Source: DSNY01 sp016861185
GTDB taxonomy: Bacteria > Pseudomonadota > Gammaproteobacteria > Burkholderiales > Burkholderiaceae_F
DNA: 23,086 bases
Assembly (NCBI GenBank): GCA_030263275.1
Contig: SZOR01000066.1
Span: 1 to 23,086 of the forward strand
Direction: 5' to 3'
Part shown: piece after piece, positions 1 through 6,935 of the stretch
Position numbering within the stretch: the first letter of the stretch is position 1
Layout of the letters: each line of letters opens with the position of its first letter
Made by a program: the position numbers and the translations under genes
Notes under the pieces: generated by a model
The model's input: the letters and a program-made list of their open reading frames with translations, nothing else
Told to the model about the DNA's origin: nothing
The model's database searches: none

Positions 1-23
1 TCTGACCGGAGCGCAGGATGGCA

Positions 24-47
24 AAGGGGGCGCCGCGGCGCCCCCTT
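24..47. terminator. Perfect 24-base GC-rich palindrome, possible terminator of the leftward unit
   Basis: Bases 24-35 are the exact reverse complement of 36-47, so either strand can form a very stable hairpin. It lies about 45 bases beyond the stop codon of the prolyl isomerase gene. In the leftward direction the hairpin is followed by only three T residues, so it is a weak match to a textbook intrinsic terminator. A second hairpin (arms 74-80 and 86-92, 5-base loop) sits directly after the same stop codon, also without a T run. Together they could end or protect the mRNA, or serve converging genes beyond the left edge. The inverted repeats are seen; the terminator role is inferred. Confidence 0.45.
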
Positions 48-92
48 CGCTTTACCGCGGCCGACGCCCGACGGCGATCGGCCGACGATCGC

Positions 93-860
93 TCACTGCA
101 CTTTCGCGTTCTTGCGCAGCCCTTCGACAAAAGCCTGCACGCGCTGCTGCTGAAGCGCCTCGCGGATCTGGCCCTGCACCTGTGCGAGCGGCGGGAACTG
201 CGTGTCGCGCACGTCGTCGAGCCGGATCACGTGCCAGCCGAACTGAGTCTGCACGGGCGTCTCGGTGAACTTGCCCTTCTCGAGCTTGACCATCGCCTCC
301 GAGAACGGCTTGACGTAGGCATCGGGGCCGGCCCAGTCGAGGTCGCCGCCGTTGTTCGCCGAGCCCGGATCCTTCGACTTCTTGGCGAGCTCCTCGAACT
401 TCGCGCCCTTTTTCAGCTCGGCGACGATCGCTTTCGCTTCCTCTTCCTTTTCGACCAGGATGTGGCGCGCGCGGTACTCCTTGCTGCCGGCCGCCTGCTT
501 CTGCTTGTCGTATTCGGCCTGGATCTGCGCGTCGGTGATCGGGTTCTTCTGCAGCTCGTCGCGCATCAGCGCCTGGATCAGCGTGTTCTGCCGCTGCACG
601 TCGAGCTGGAACTTGACTTCGGGTTTTTCGGCCAGGCCGCGCTTCTGCGCTTCCTGCAGGAAGACCTCGCGGCGGATCAGCTCCTCCTTGATCATCTTGC
701 GCAGCTCGGGCGTGTCCTGCTGGCCCTGCTGCTGCAGCTGCTTGACCCAGGCGTCTTCGCGCGCCTTGGGAATCGGCCGGTTGTTGACGACCGCGATGTT
801 CTGCGCCAATACGGCGCCGCTGGCGAGCGCGGCCAGCGAAAATGCAACGATACGCATCAT
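93..860 (-). CDS. Exported parvulin-type peptidyl-prolyl cis-trans isomerase (PpiC/SurA family)
   Basis: Encodes 255 residues. Residues 1-19 form a signal peptide (short basic start, Ala/Leu-rich core, VLA before Gln20), so the enzyme should act in the periplasm, isomerising Xaa-Pro bonds during folding of exported proteins. An N-terminal helical chaperone-like region (about 25-120) is followed by one rotamase domain at about 129-218, with RARHILV (130-136), GGDLDW (171-176) and FGWHVIRL (207-214) typical of parvulins. One rotamase domain and this length fit the small PrsA/PpiC-like proteins of betaproteobacteria rather than full SurA, which has two. The start ATG shares an ATGA overlap with the bolA stop, indicating translational coupling. 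A purine-rich GAAGGAAAG sits just upstream. A second ATG follows immediately, so the start could be one codon later. It is the last gene of the leftward unit. Confidence 0.93.
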   Translation of the reverse strand: MMRIVAFSLAALASGAVLAQNIAVVNNRPIPKAREDAWVKQLQQQGQQDTPELRKMIKEELIRREVFLQEAQKRGLAEKPEVKFQLDVQRQNTLIQALMRDELQKNPITDAQIQAEYDKQKQAAGSKEYRARHILVEKEEEAKAIVAELKKGAKFEELAKKSKDPGSANNGGDLDWAGPDAYVKPFSEAMVKLEKGKFTETPVQTQFGWHVIRLDDVRDTQFPPLAQVQGQIREALQQQRVQAFVEGLRKNAKVQ

Positions 861-1189
861 GACTTCGACTTTCCTNNNNNNNNNGACTTTCCTTCGGGGG
901 TTCGGGACCGGCTCGCGCCGTCCTCGTGAGGCGCCAGCAGTACGAGCGAAAGCGCGTGGACTTCGCGCTTCATGAGGTCTTCGAGGGCATCATACACGAG
1001 GCGATGTCGCGCGACGCGCGCCAGCCCCTCGAACTTCGGGCTGACCAGATGGACGCGATAGTGCCCGCCGCCGCTCTTGGCGCCTTCGTGGCCGGCGTGC
1101 AGCGCGCTCTCGTCTTCGATGCGCAGCGCCAGCGGCGCGAGCGCGCGCTCGATCCGCTCGCGGATCTTCGCGACGGTGCCCTCAGGCAT
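857..1189 (-). CDS. BolA family protein (contains an assembly gap near its C-terminus)
   Basis: About 110 residues as written. The BolA fold is clear: an N-terminal helix (MPEGTVAKIRERIERAL), then the HAGH segment, GGGHYRVHLVSPKFEG and the RHRLVYDAL helix, ending with HALSL. BolA proteins bind monothiol glutaredoxins and [2Fe-2S] clusters, and some act as stress-linked transcription regulators; the conserved His in HALSL is a usual cluster ligand. The last ~18 residues are low-complexity and include three codons of N. The N run is flanked by the same 9-base word on both sides and keeps the frame, so the gene is probably intact, with an end like GKSKS. It overlaps yciB by 8 bases upstream and the isomerase gene by 4 bases downstream. 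Confidence 0.92.
   Translation of the reverse strand: MPEGTVAKIRERIERALAPLALRIEDESALHAGHEGAKSGGGHYRVHLVSPKFEGLARVARHRLVYDALEDLMKREVHALSLVLLAPHEDGASRSRTPEGKXXXXGKSKS
876..884. other. Assembly gap (nine N) flanked by a 9-base direct repeat
   Basis: Nine undetermined bases lie between two copies of GACTTTCCT (867-875 and 885-893). An identical word at both sides of a short N run is the usual mark of two contig ends that overlap but were scaffolded instead of merged. Removing one copy plus the N run deletes 18 bases, keeps bolA in frame and keeps the ribosome-binding sequence of the downstream isomerase gene. Confidence 0.9.
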
Positions 1190-1808
1190 CGGGCGCCTCC
1201 TTCATGTGACGCGCGAGCCACACGCCCATCGCCAGCGTGAAGGCCAGGGTGATCCCCATCAGGCCGAACAGCTTGAAACTCACCCAGGTGTCGGTCGGGA
1301 AGTTGAACGCGACGTACAGGTTGAGCGCGCCCATCGCGGCGAAGAACGCCGCCCAGACCCACAGCAGCCGCTCCCACACCGGATCGGGCAGTTCGAGCTG
1401 TTTGCCGAGCAGGCTGCGCACGAAGTTCCTGCGCGCGAGCACGCGACCGGCGACGAGGATCGCGCCGAACAGCCAGTACAGGATCGACGGCTTCCACTTG
1501 ATGAAGGTCTCGTCGTGCAGCCAGATCGTCGCGCCGCCGAAGACGACGATGACCGCGACCGAGATCCACAGCATCGGATCGACCTTGCGCCGGCGCGCGA
1601 GCAGCCAGCCGACCTGCGCGAGCGACGCCGCGATCGCGAGCGCGGTAGCGAGCAGGATCGGCGCCTGGGCTGCGGGCACGGCGCCGTCGGCGACCAGCGC
1701 GCCGAGCCAGCGCTCCGCCAGCGCGGCCGAGACGTCGGGGAAGGCCTGCGCGAGCTTGTAGGTCCCAAAGAACAGGATGACGGGGAACAGATCGAACAGC
1801 AGCTTCAA
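1182..1808 (-). CDS. yciB: Inner-membrane septation protein YciB (IspZ / septation protein A)
   Basis: A multi-pass inner-membrane protein needed for normal septum or envelope synthesis in several proteobacteria. Recognised from the N-terminal KLLFDLFPVILFFGTYK, the central VVFGGATIWLHDETFIKWKP block and the C-terminal FKLFGLMGITLAFTL segment, all characteristic of YciB. About six hydrophobic segments are visible. The reading frame is open further upstream, but homology begins at a TTG (1806-1808) whose TTGA overlaps the msrB stop. That TTG gives 208 residues, slightly longer than E. coli YciB, with the extra length in a loop between the first two membrane segments. The 3' end overlaps bolA by 8 bases. 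The family assignment is firm; the TTG start is inferred from homology and the coupling overlap. Confidence 0.93.
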   Translation of the reverse strand: MKLLFDLFPVILFFGTYKLAQAFPDVSAALAERWLGALVADGAVPAAQAPILLATALAIAASLAQVGWLLARRRKVDPMLWISVAVIVVFGGATIWLHDETFIKWKPSILYWLFGAILVAGRVLARRNFVRSLLGKQLELPDPVWERLLWVWAAFFAAMGALNLYVAFNFPTDTWVSFKLFGLMGITLAFTLAMGVWLARHMKEAPDA

Positions 1809-2224
1809 ACGGGCTCCCGTGTGTCGTCGGTCGTGCGTGGTTCGAACGTCAGTGCGGCCGAGTTGATGCAGTAGCGCAGCCCCGTGGGCGGCGGCCCGTC
1901 TTCGAACACGTGGCCCAGATGCGCGTCGCAGACGTTGCACAGGATCTCGGTGCGGACCATCCCGTGGCTGTGATCGGGCTTCTCGCGCACGTTGGCCGGG
2001 TCGATCGGCTCGAAATAGCTCGGCCAGCCGCAACCCGAGTCGAATTTGGCGTCGGACGCGAACAGGGCCGTGCCGCAGCCCACGCAGCGGTAGATCCCGG
2101 CCTCGTGATGGTTCCAGTAGCGGCCCGTGAACGCGCGTTCAGTCGCCTTCTGGCGCGTCACCGCGTATTCCATCGGCGCAAGCTGGGCGCGCCATTCTTC
2201 GTCTGACTTGCGGACCTTGTTCAT
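1805..2224 (-). CDS. msrB: Peptide-methionine (R)-S-oxide reductase MsrB
   Basis: Reduces methionine R-sulfoxide in proteins back to methionine. The 139 residues are a complete MsrB domain. Two CxxC pairs (Cys47/Cys50 and Cys96/Cys99) form the structural zinc site, GCGWPSYFE lies at 64-72, and RYCINSAALTF holds the catalytic Cys119. Cys65 in GCGWPS is at the position of the recycling Cys in many MsrB proteins. There is no signal peptide, so it should be cytoplasmic. The frame is open for 33 codons further upstream, but that part overlaps selO and lacks MsrB similarity, so the ATG giving MNKVRKSDEEW is preferred. It starts 43 bases after the selO stop and its stop overlaps the yciB start. Pairing with selO suggests a shared role under oxidative stress. 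Confidence 0.96.
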   Translation of the reverse strand: MNKVRKSDEEWRAQLAPMEYAVTRQKATERAFTGRYWNHHEAGIYRCVGCGTALFASDAKFDSGCGWPSYFEPIDPANVREKPDHSHGMVRTEILCNVCDAHLGHVFEDGPPPTGLRYCINSAALTFEPRTTDDTREPV

Positions 2225-2267
2225 TCGAGCGTCGGGTCGGGGATTGCGGACTGCGATGGAGCGGGCG

Positions 2268-3791
2268 TCATGACGAGCAGGACAGAGCCAAGCCCGCCGC
2301 CCAATCGGGTGGAAGCTTGGCATACGGCTCGAACTCGGGCTGCTCGTCGTACGGTCGCCGCAGCACCGCGAGCAGACGCGCGACCTCGCCGAAATCGCGC
2401 GGGCCGTCGTCGCCGCGCGCCTTGCGGATCGCGATCTCTGCGACGTAGTTGCGCAGGACGTACTTCGGATTGACGCGGTTCATCCGCGCCGCACGTTCGG
2501 CGTCCACGCTCGCTTCGCGCCGCAATCGCGCGCGGTAGGCGGCGGCCCAGGCGTCGAACGCGGCGCGATCCGCGAACAGATCGCGCACCGGGGCATCCTC
2601 GGCGGAATCGGTCGCGTCGACGCGCAGTTGCGCGAGCTTGCGCCAGAAGAGCGTCCAGTCGGCGCGGTTGGCATGCAGCAGTTCGATGGTCTGCTCGATC
2701 AGTGCGTCGTCGCCGGCTTGGACCGTCGCGAGGCCGAGCTTGGCGTGCAAGCGTTCGTCGAGGGCCTGCGCGAACTCGTCCTTGAAGACCGCGAGCGCGG
2801 CCTGCGTCGCTTCGACGTCTTCGGTCAGCGGCAGCAGCGCCTGGCCGAGGCAATACAGGTTCCAGTGCGCGATCTGCGGCTGGCGGTGGTAGGCGTAGCG
2901 GCCCTGTTCGTCCGAATGGTTGCAGACGTGGCCGGCGTCGAAGCCGTCGATGAAGCCGAAGGGACCGTAGTCGATCGTCAGTCCGAGGATCGACATGTTG
3001 TCGGTGTTCATTACGCCGTGGCAGAAGCCGACCGCCTGCCATTGCGCGATCAGCCGCGCGGTCCGGCGCGCGACTTCCTCGAGCAGCGCCAGGCAGGGAT
3101 GCGGCGACTCGCGCAGCTCGGGGTAGAAGGTCGCGATCACGTAGTCGGCGAGCTGGCGCAGTTCGTCGTGGCGCTGCTGCCAGTAGAAGAACTCGAAGGA
3201 ACCGAAGCGCACGAAACTCGGCGCCATGCGCGTGACGACCGCGGCCGATTCGACGTTTTCGCGGAACACCGGGTAGTCGGAGCCGATGACGGCCAGCGCG
3301 CGCGTGGTGGGGATCCCGAGCGCGTGCATCGCTTCCGAGCACAGGAACTCGCGGATCGACGAGCGCAGCACGGCGCGCCCGTCGCCCATGCGCGAGTAGG
3401 GCGTCTTGCCGGAGCCCTTGAGCTGAAGCTCCCACACGCGACCGTCGGGGCCGACCGCGCCGCCGAGCAGGATCGCGCGGCCGTCGCCGAGCTGCGGCAC
3501 GTACACGCCGAACTGATGACCGCTGTAGACCGCGGCGAGCGGTTCGGCGCCCGGCCAGTCGAGATTGCCGGCGAGTGCTTCGACCAGCGCCGGCCGGTCG
3601 AAGTCGGGCGGGTTCAGTCCGATCAGCGCCGCCGCCGCAGGCGAATAAGCGACCAGATACGGGTCGGGCAGCGGCGTCGGCGCGAGGCGCGTGTAGAAAC
3701 CTGGCGCCAACCGGCCGTAGCCGTGGTCCCAGCGCAGGGCTGGCAGGTCGGCCTGAGCTGCGGCGAGCGGCGGCGGAGCGGGGTGGTTCAC
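2268..3791 (-). CDS. selO: Protein adenylyltransferase SelO (YdiU family)
   Basis: A pseudokinase-fold enzyme that transfers AMP from ATP to Ser/Thr/Tyr of target proteins; in bacteria it is linked to redox stress. Family motifs are all present: the ATP-contacting Lys in LQLKGSGKTPYSR, the NTDN segment with Asp264, and DYGPFGF with the metal-binding Asp274, ten residues apart as in characterised SelO. The protein ends in Cys-Ser-Ser (Cys505), the site of selenocysteine in animal SelO and of a redox Cys in bacteria; a possible disulfide partner is the Cys in the downstream HVCNHSDEQGR segment. An ATG at 3854 is in frame, but homology starts at a GTG (3789-3791) preceded by AGGA with 8-base spacing, giving 507 residues. 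First gene of the leftward unit, divergent from the acyl-CoA ligase gene. Confidence 0.96.
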   Translation of the reverse strand: MNHPAPPPLAAAQADLPALRWDHGYGRLAPGFYTRLAPTPLPDPYLVAYSPAAAALIGLNPPDFDRPALVEALAGNLDWPGAEPLAAVYSGHQFGVYVPQLGDGRAILLGGAVGPDGRVWELQLKGSGKTPYSRMGDGRAVLRSSIREFLCSEAMHALGIPTTRALAVIGSDYPVFRENVESAAVVTRMAPSFVRFGSFEFFYWQQRHDELRQLADYVIATFYPELRESPHPCLALLEEVARRTARLIAQWQAVGFCHGVMNTDNMSILGLTIDYGPFGFIDGFDAGHVCNHSDEQGRYAYHRQPQIAHWNLYCLGQALLPLTEDVEATQAALAVFKDEFAQALDERLHAKLGLATVQAGDDALIEQTIELLHANRADWTLFWRKLAQLRVDATDSAEDAPVRDLFADRAAFDAWAAAYRARLRREASVDAERAARMNRVNPKYVLRNYVAEIAIRKARGDDGPRDFGEVARLLAVLRRPYDEQPEFEPYAKLPPDWAAGLALSCSS

Positions 3792-3865
3792 GCGTTCGAT
3801 CCTGAAATACGCGATTGTATTTACACTGCGCGCGCAGAACCACGACGCATACAAGGAGACACGAC
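3792..3865. promoter_or_regulatory. Divergent promoter region between selO and the acyl-CoA ligase gene, with two adjacent palindromes
   Basis: This 74-base region must drive both transcription units. On the minus strand, TACAAT (complement of 3814-3819) matches a -10 box at 5 of 6 positions and would place a start about 15 bases before the selO GTG; the -35 match is poor. TGTATTTACA (3816-3825), with TGTA/TACA inverted ends, abuts a perfect 12-base palindrome CTGCGCGCGCAG (3826-3837). Such paired symmetrical elements between divergent genes are typical operator positions, but the binding protein cannot be named. For the rightward gene a clear AAGGAG lies at 3853-3858. The palindromes and boxes are seen; the regulatory role is inferred. 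Confidence 0.4.
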
Positions 3866-5512
3866 ATGCTGCATGGTCTGATGATGCAGATGCCGCTGGC
3901 GATCTCGTCGCTGATCCGGCACGCGGACCGGCATCACGGCGACGCCGAAATCGTTTCGCGGCGCGTCGAAGGCGACATTCACCGCTACACCTACCGCGAT
4001 CTGCACCGCCGCGCGCGCCAGATGGCCAATGCGCTGAAGGGGCTGGACGTCAAGCTGAGCGACCGCATCGCCACGCTCGCCTGGAACGGCTACCGGCACA
4101 TGGAGCTGTATTTCGCGGTGTCGGGCAGCGGTGCGGTGCTGCATACGATCAACCCGCGGCTGCATGCGGAACAGATCGCGTGGATCGCCAACCACGCCGA
4201 GGACAGCTACCTGTTCTTTGATCTGACCTTCCTTCCGATCATCGAGGCCATCGCCGGCCACTGCCGGACGATCAAGGGCTACGTCGCGATGGTCGACCGC
4301 GCGAAGATGCCCGCGCAATCGAAGGTGCGGAACCTGATCTGCTACGAGGACCTGATCGACAGCCATTCGGACCGCTACGACTGGCCCGAGTTCGACGAGA
4401 ACCTCGCCTCGTCGATGTGCTACACGTCGGGTACAACGGGCAGCCCGAAGGGCGTTCTGTACAGCCATCGCTCGACGATTCTGCACACCTACGCCGCGGC
4501 GCTGCCGGATGCGCTGAACCTGTCGGCGCGCGACGTGATCCTTCCGGTCGTGCCGATGTTCCACGTCAACGCCTGGGGTTTGCCCTATGTCGCGCCGATG
4601 GTCGGCGCCAAGATCGTTATGCCGGGCCCGAACCTCGACGGCAAGTCGCTGTACGAGCTGTTCGAGGCAGAGAAGGTCACCTGCTCGGCGGGCGTACCGA
4701 CCGTCTGGCAGGGGCTGCTCGCGCACGTCGAAGCGAACAACCTCAGGTTCTCGACGATGAAGCGCACGGTGATCGGCGGTTCGGCCTGCCCGCCGGCGAT
4801 GCTGCGCACGTTCGAGGAGAAGTACGGCGTACAGGTGTTGCACGCCTGGGGCATGACCGAAATGAGCCCGCTCGGCACCGCGTGCACGCTGAAGGAAAAG
4901 CACATGCACATGTCGCCCGAGCAGCGCTACCCGACCCAGTACAAGCAAGGGCGCGTGATCTACGGCGTCGACATGCGCATCGTCGGCGACGACGGCGGCG
5001 ACCTGCCGTGGGACGGCAAGGCCTTCGGCGACCTGCTGGTGCGCGGGCCGTGGGTGCTGCGCCAGTACTACAAGGGCGAGGGCGGCGACCCGCTCGTCAA
5101 GGACGCGGAGGGCCGCACTTGGTTCCCGACCGGCGACGTATCGACGATCGACCCGGACGGCTACATGCAGATCACCGACCGCAGCAAGGACGTGATCAAG
5201 TCGGGTGGGGAGTGGATCAGCTCGATCGACATCGAAAACATCGCGATGTCGCATCCGGCGGTGGCCATGGCCGCCTGCATCGCGGCGAAGCACCCGAAGT
5301 GGGACGAGCGGCCGCTGTTGGTCGTCGTGCGCAAGCCGAACGCCGAGCTGACCCGGGAGCAGCTTCTGGCGCACTTCGAGGGCAAGGTCGCCAAGTGGCA
5401 GATCCCCGACGACGTCGCTTTCGTCGAGTCGATCCCGCTCGGGGCGACCGGCAAGATGCTCAAGGCCAAGCTGCGAGAGCAGTTCAAGGACTACAAGCTG
5501 CCGACGGCCTAG
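3866..5512 (+). CDS. Acyl-CoA ligase (AMP-forming fatty-acid/3-methylthiopropionyl-CoA ligase type)
   Basis: An ANL-superfamily adenylating enzyme of 548 residues that should activate a carboxylic acid to its CoA thioester using ATP. Motifs in order: the P-loop YTSGTTGSPKG (186-196), HAWGMTE (326-332), the ribose-binding Asp in PTGD (Asp424), the hinge DRSKD (438-442) and the catalytic Lys530 in GATGKMLKAKL. The N-terminus (MLHGLMMQMPLAISSLI) and the long GEWISSIDIEN segment resemble the subgroup often annotated as medium/long-chain acyl-CoA ligase (AlkK-like) or as DmdB, the 3-(methylthio)propionyl-CoA ligase. Substrate cannot be read from sequence. The chosen ATG has AAGGAG seven bases upstream; the frame is open upstream to 3815 but without homology. 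It lies 73 bases ahead of a Liv-type importer, suggesting the imported acid is its substrate. Confidence 0.93.
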   Translation: MLHGLMMQMPLAISSLIRHADRHHGDAEIVSRRVEGDIHRYTYRDLHRRARQMANALKGLDVKLSDRIATLAWNGYRHMELYFAVSGSGAVLHTINPRLHAEQIAWIANHAEDSYLFFDLTFLPIIEAIAGHCRTIKGYVAMVDRAKMPAQSKVRNLICYEDLIDSHSDRYDWPEFDENLASSMCYTSGTTGSPKGVLYSHRSTILHTYAAALPDALNLSARDVILPVVPMFHVNAWGLPYVAPMVGAKIVMPGPNLDGKSLYELFEAEKVTCSAGVPTVWQGLLAHVEANNLRFSTMKRTVIGGSACPPAMLRTFEEKYGVQVLHAWGMTEMSPLGTACTLKEKHMHMSPEQRYPTQYKQGRVIYGVDMRIVGDDGGDLPWDGKAFGDLLVRGPWVLRQYYKGEGGDPLVKDAEGRTWFPTGDVSTIDPDGYMQITDRSKDVIKSGGEWISSIDIENIAMSHPAVAMAACIAAKHPKWDERPLLVVVRKPNAELTREQLLAHFEGKVAKWQIPDDVAFVESIPLGATGKMLKAKLREQFKDYKLPTA

Positions 5513-5585
5513 CTTTGTCTTGCCCCCCAGTCCCGGCTGACGGTATTCTGGGTACGCAGAAAAAACACCACCAAGGAGACTCCGA

Positions 5586-6857
5586 ATGATTCGCATGGCG
5601 ACGAAGTGGCTGCTGGCAGGTCTGCTCGCGCTGCTGGCGGCGGGAAGCGTGCTGGCGCAGGGCAAGGGCGGCGCGACCGCCCAGACGGTCAAGATTGCGT
5701 TCGTGGATCCGCTGTCGGGTCCGTTCGCCGCGGTGGGACAGGCGATCCTCAAGCACTTCCAGTACATGGCCGAGGTCGTCAACCAGAAGCAGCTCGCCGG
5801 CCCGGGCGTGACCTTCGAGATCGTTCCGTTCGACAACAAGGGCTCGCCGCAGGAGTCGCTGACGCTGCTGCGCTCGATCATCGACCAGGGTATCCACTAC
5901 GTGACGCAGGGCAACGGCTCGCACGTGGCGATCCCGCTGTCGGATGCGATCGCCAAGCACAACGAGCGCAACCCCGGCCAGGCGATCGTCTACCTGAACT
6001 ACGCCGCGGTCGACCCGGATCTCACCAACAGCAAGTGCAACTTCTGGCACTTCCGCTTCGACGCCAATACCGACATGAAGATGGAGGCGCTGACGGAGTA
6101 CATGAAGGGCCGGCCGGAGATCAAGAGCGTCTACCTGATCAACCAGAACTACTCGCACGGCCATCAGGTCGCGCGCGTGGCCAAGGAACTGCTCGCGCGC
6201 AAGCGGCCCGACATCAAGATCGTCGGCGAGGACCTGCATCCGCTCGGGCAGGTGCGCGACTTTTCGCCGTATATCGCCAAGATCCGCGCCTCCGGTGCCG
6301 ACGCCGTGATCACCGGCAACTGGGGCACCGACCTGACTCTGCTCGTGCGCGCCGCGCGCGACGCGGGTCTGACCGCCAACTTCTACACGTACTACGCCGG
6401 CGTCACCGGCACGCCGACCGCGATGGGTGCGGCGGGCGCCGACCGCGTGCGCCAGGTTTCGTACTGGCACCCGAACATCGAGAAGTACCCGGGCGAGGAC
6501 ATCTATCTCGGGTTCAAGAAGAAGTTCGGCGACGAGTGGTACACGCTGGCCGCGTACACGTCGATGACGATGCTCGCCGAGGCGATCAAGCGCGCGAAAT
6601 CGGCCGACCCGCTGCGCGTCGCCTACACGATGGAGGGCATGAAGATGCCCAGCATCATGGGCGAGATCGAGATGCGCGCGAGCGACCATCAACTGCAGCA
6701 GCCGCTGTTCATCTCGACCTGGGTCAAGGCCGGCGGCGCGGTCAAGTACGACACGGAGAAGACCGGCTACGGTTTCAAGACCGAGCGGGCTTTCCCGACC
6801 TACGTCGCTTCGCAGCCGACCAGCTGCAACATGCAGCGTCCGCCGCGCCCGCAATAG
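5586..6857 (+). CDS. Periplasmic substrate-binding protein of a Liv-type ABC importer
   Basis: 423 residues with a clear signal peptide: basic MIRMATK, a Leu/Ala core and VLA before Gln25. The mature part begins with VKIAFVDPLSGPFAAVGQ, the hallmark of type I periplasmic binding proteins (Peripla_BP_6, LivJ/LivK family), and contains YLINQNYSHGHQVA and an ADAVITGNWGTDL segment typical of the fold. Two Cys remain after processing (SKCNFWHF and the C-terminal TSCNM), possibly a disulfide. It captures the ligand for the permeases that follow. Family members bind branched-chain amino acids, amides, or aromatic and aliphatic acids; the acyl-CoA ligase next door favours an organic acid. AAGGAG lies 7 bases before the ATG. 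A strong terminator follows, so this gene may be expressed more highly than the permeases. Confidence 0.94.
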   Translation: MIRMATKWLLAGLLALLAAGSVLAQGKGGATAQTVKIAFVDPLSGPFAAVGQAILKHFQYMAEVVNQKQLAGPGVTFEIVPFDNKGSPQESLTLLRSIIDQGIHYVTQGNGSHVAIPLSDAIAKHNERNPGQAIVYLNYAAVDPDLTNSKCNFWHFRFDANTDMKMEALTEYMKGRPEIKSVYLINQNYSHGHQVARVAKELLARKRPDIKIVGEDLHPLGQVRDFSPYIAKIRASGADAVITGNWGTDLTLLVRAARDAGLTANFYTYYAGVTGTPTAMGAAGADRVRQVSYWHPNIEKYPGEDIYLGFKKKFGDEWYTLAAYTSMTMLAEAIKRAKSADPLRVAYTMEGMKMPSIMGEIEMRASDHQLQQPLFISTWVKAGGAVKYDTEKTGYGFKTERAFPTYVASQPTSCNMQRPPRPQ

Positions 6858-6883
6858 CGCGCGGCTGCGGCTGCACCGAGCGC

Positions 6884-6912
6884 AACGGCCCCGCCGCGCG
6901 GGGCCGTTTTTT
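6884..6912 (+). terminator. Intrinsic terminator between binding-protein and permease genes
   Basis: An 8-base GC stem (6886-6893 with 6899-6906), extendable by two A-T pairs at its base, has a 5-base loop and is followed by six T residues (6907-6912). This is a textbook Rho-independent terminator located 26 bases after the binding-protein stop and 23 bases before the livH start. It should lower, not abolish, transcription into the permease genes unless an additional promoter exists, giving excess binding protein over membrane subunits. Confidence 0.85.
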
Positions 6913-6935
6913 CGCCCGCCGCGCGGTTCCGCCCC

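Noticed and set aside
857..1189. bolA as a pseudogene
   Set aside because: The N run keeps the frame, the whole BolA domain is intact upstream of it, and the flanking 9-base repeat explains the gap as an assembly effect.
5513..5585. Promoter between the ligase and binding-protein genes (TTGCCC ... TATTCT)
   Set aside because: Both boxes match at only four of six positions with 18-base spacing; too weak to list as a feature, although a separate promoter here is possible.
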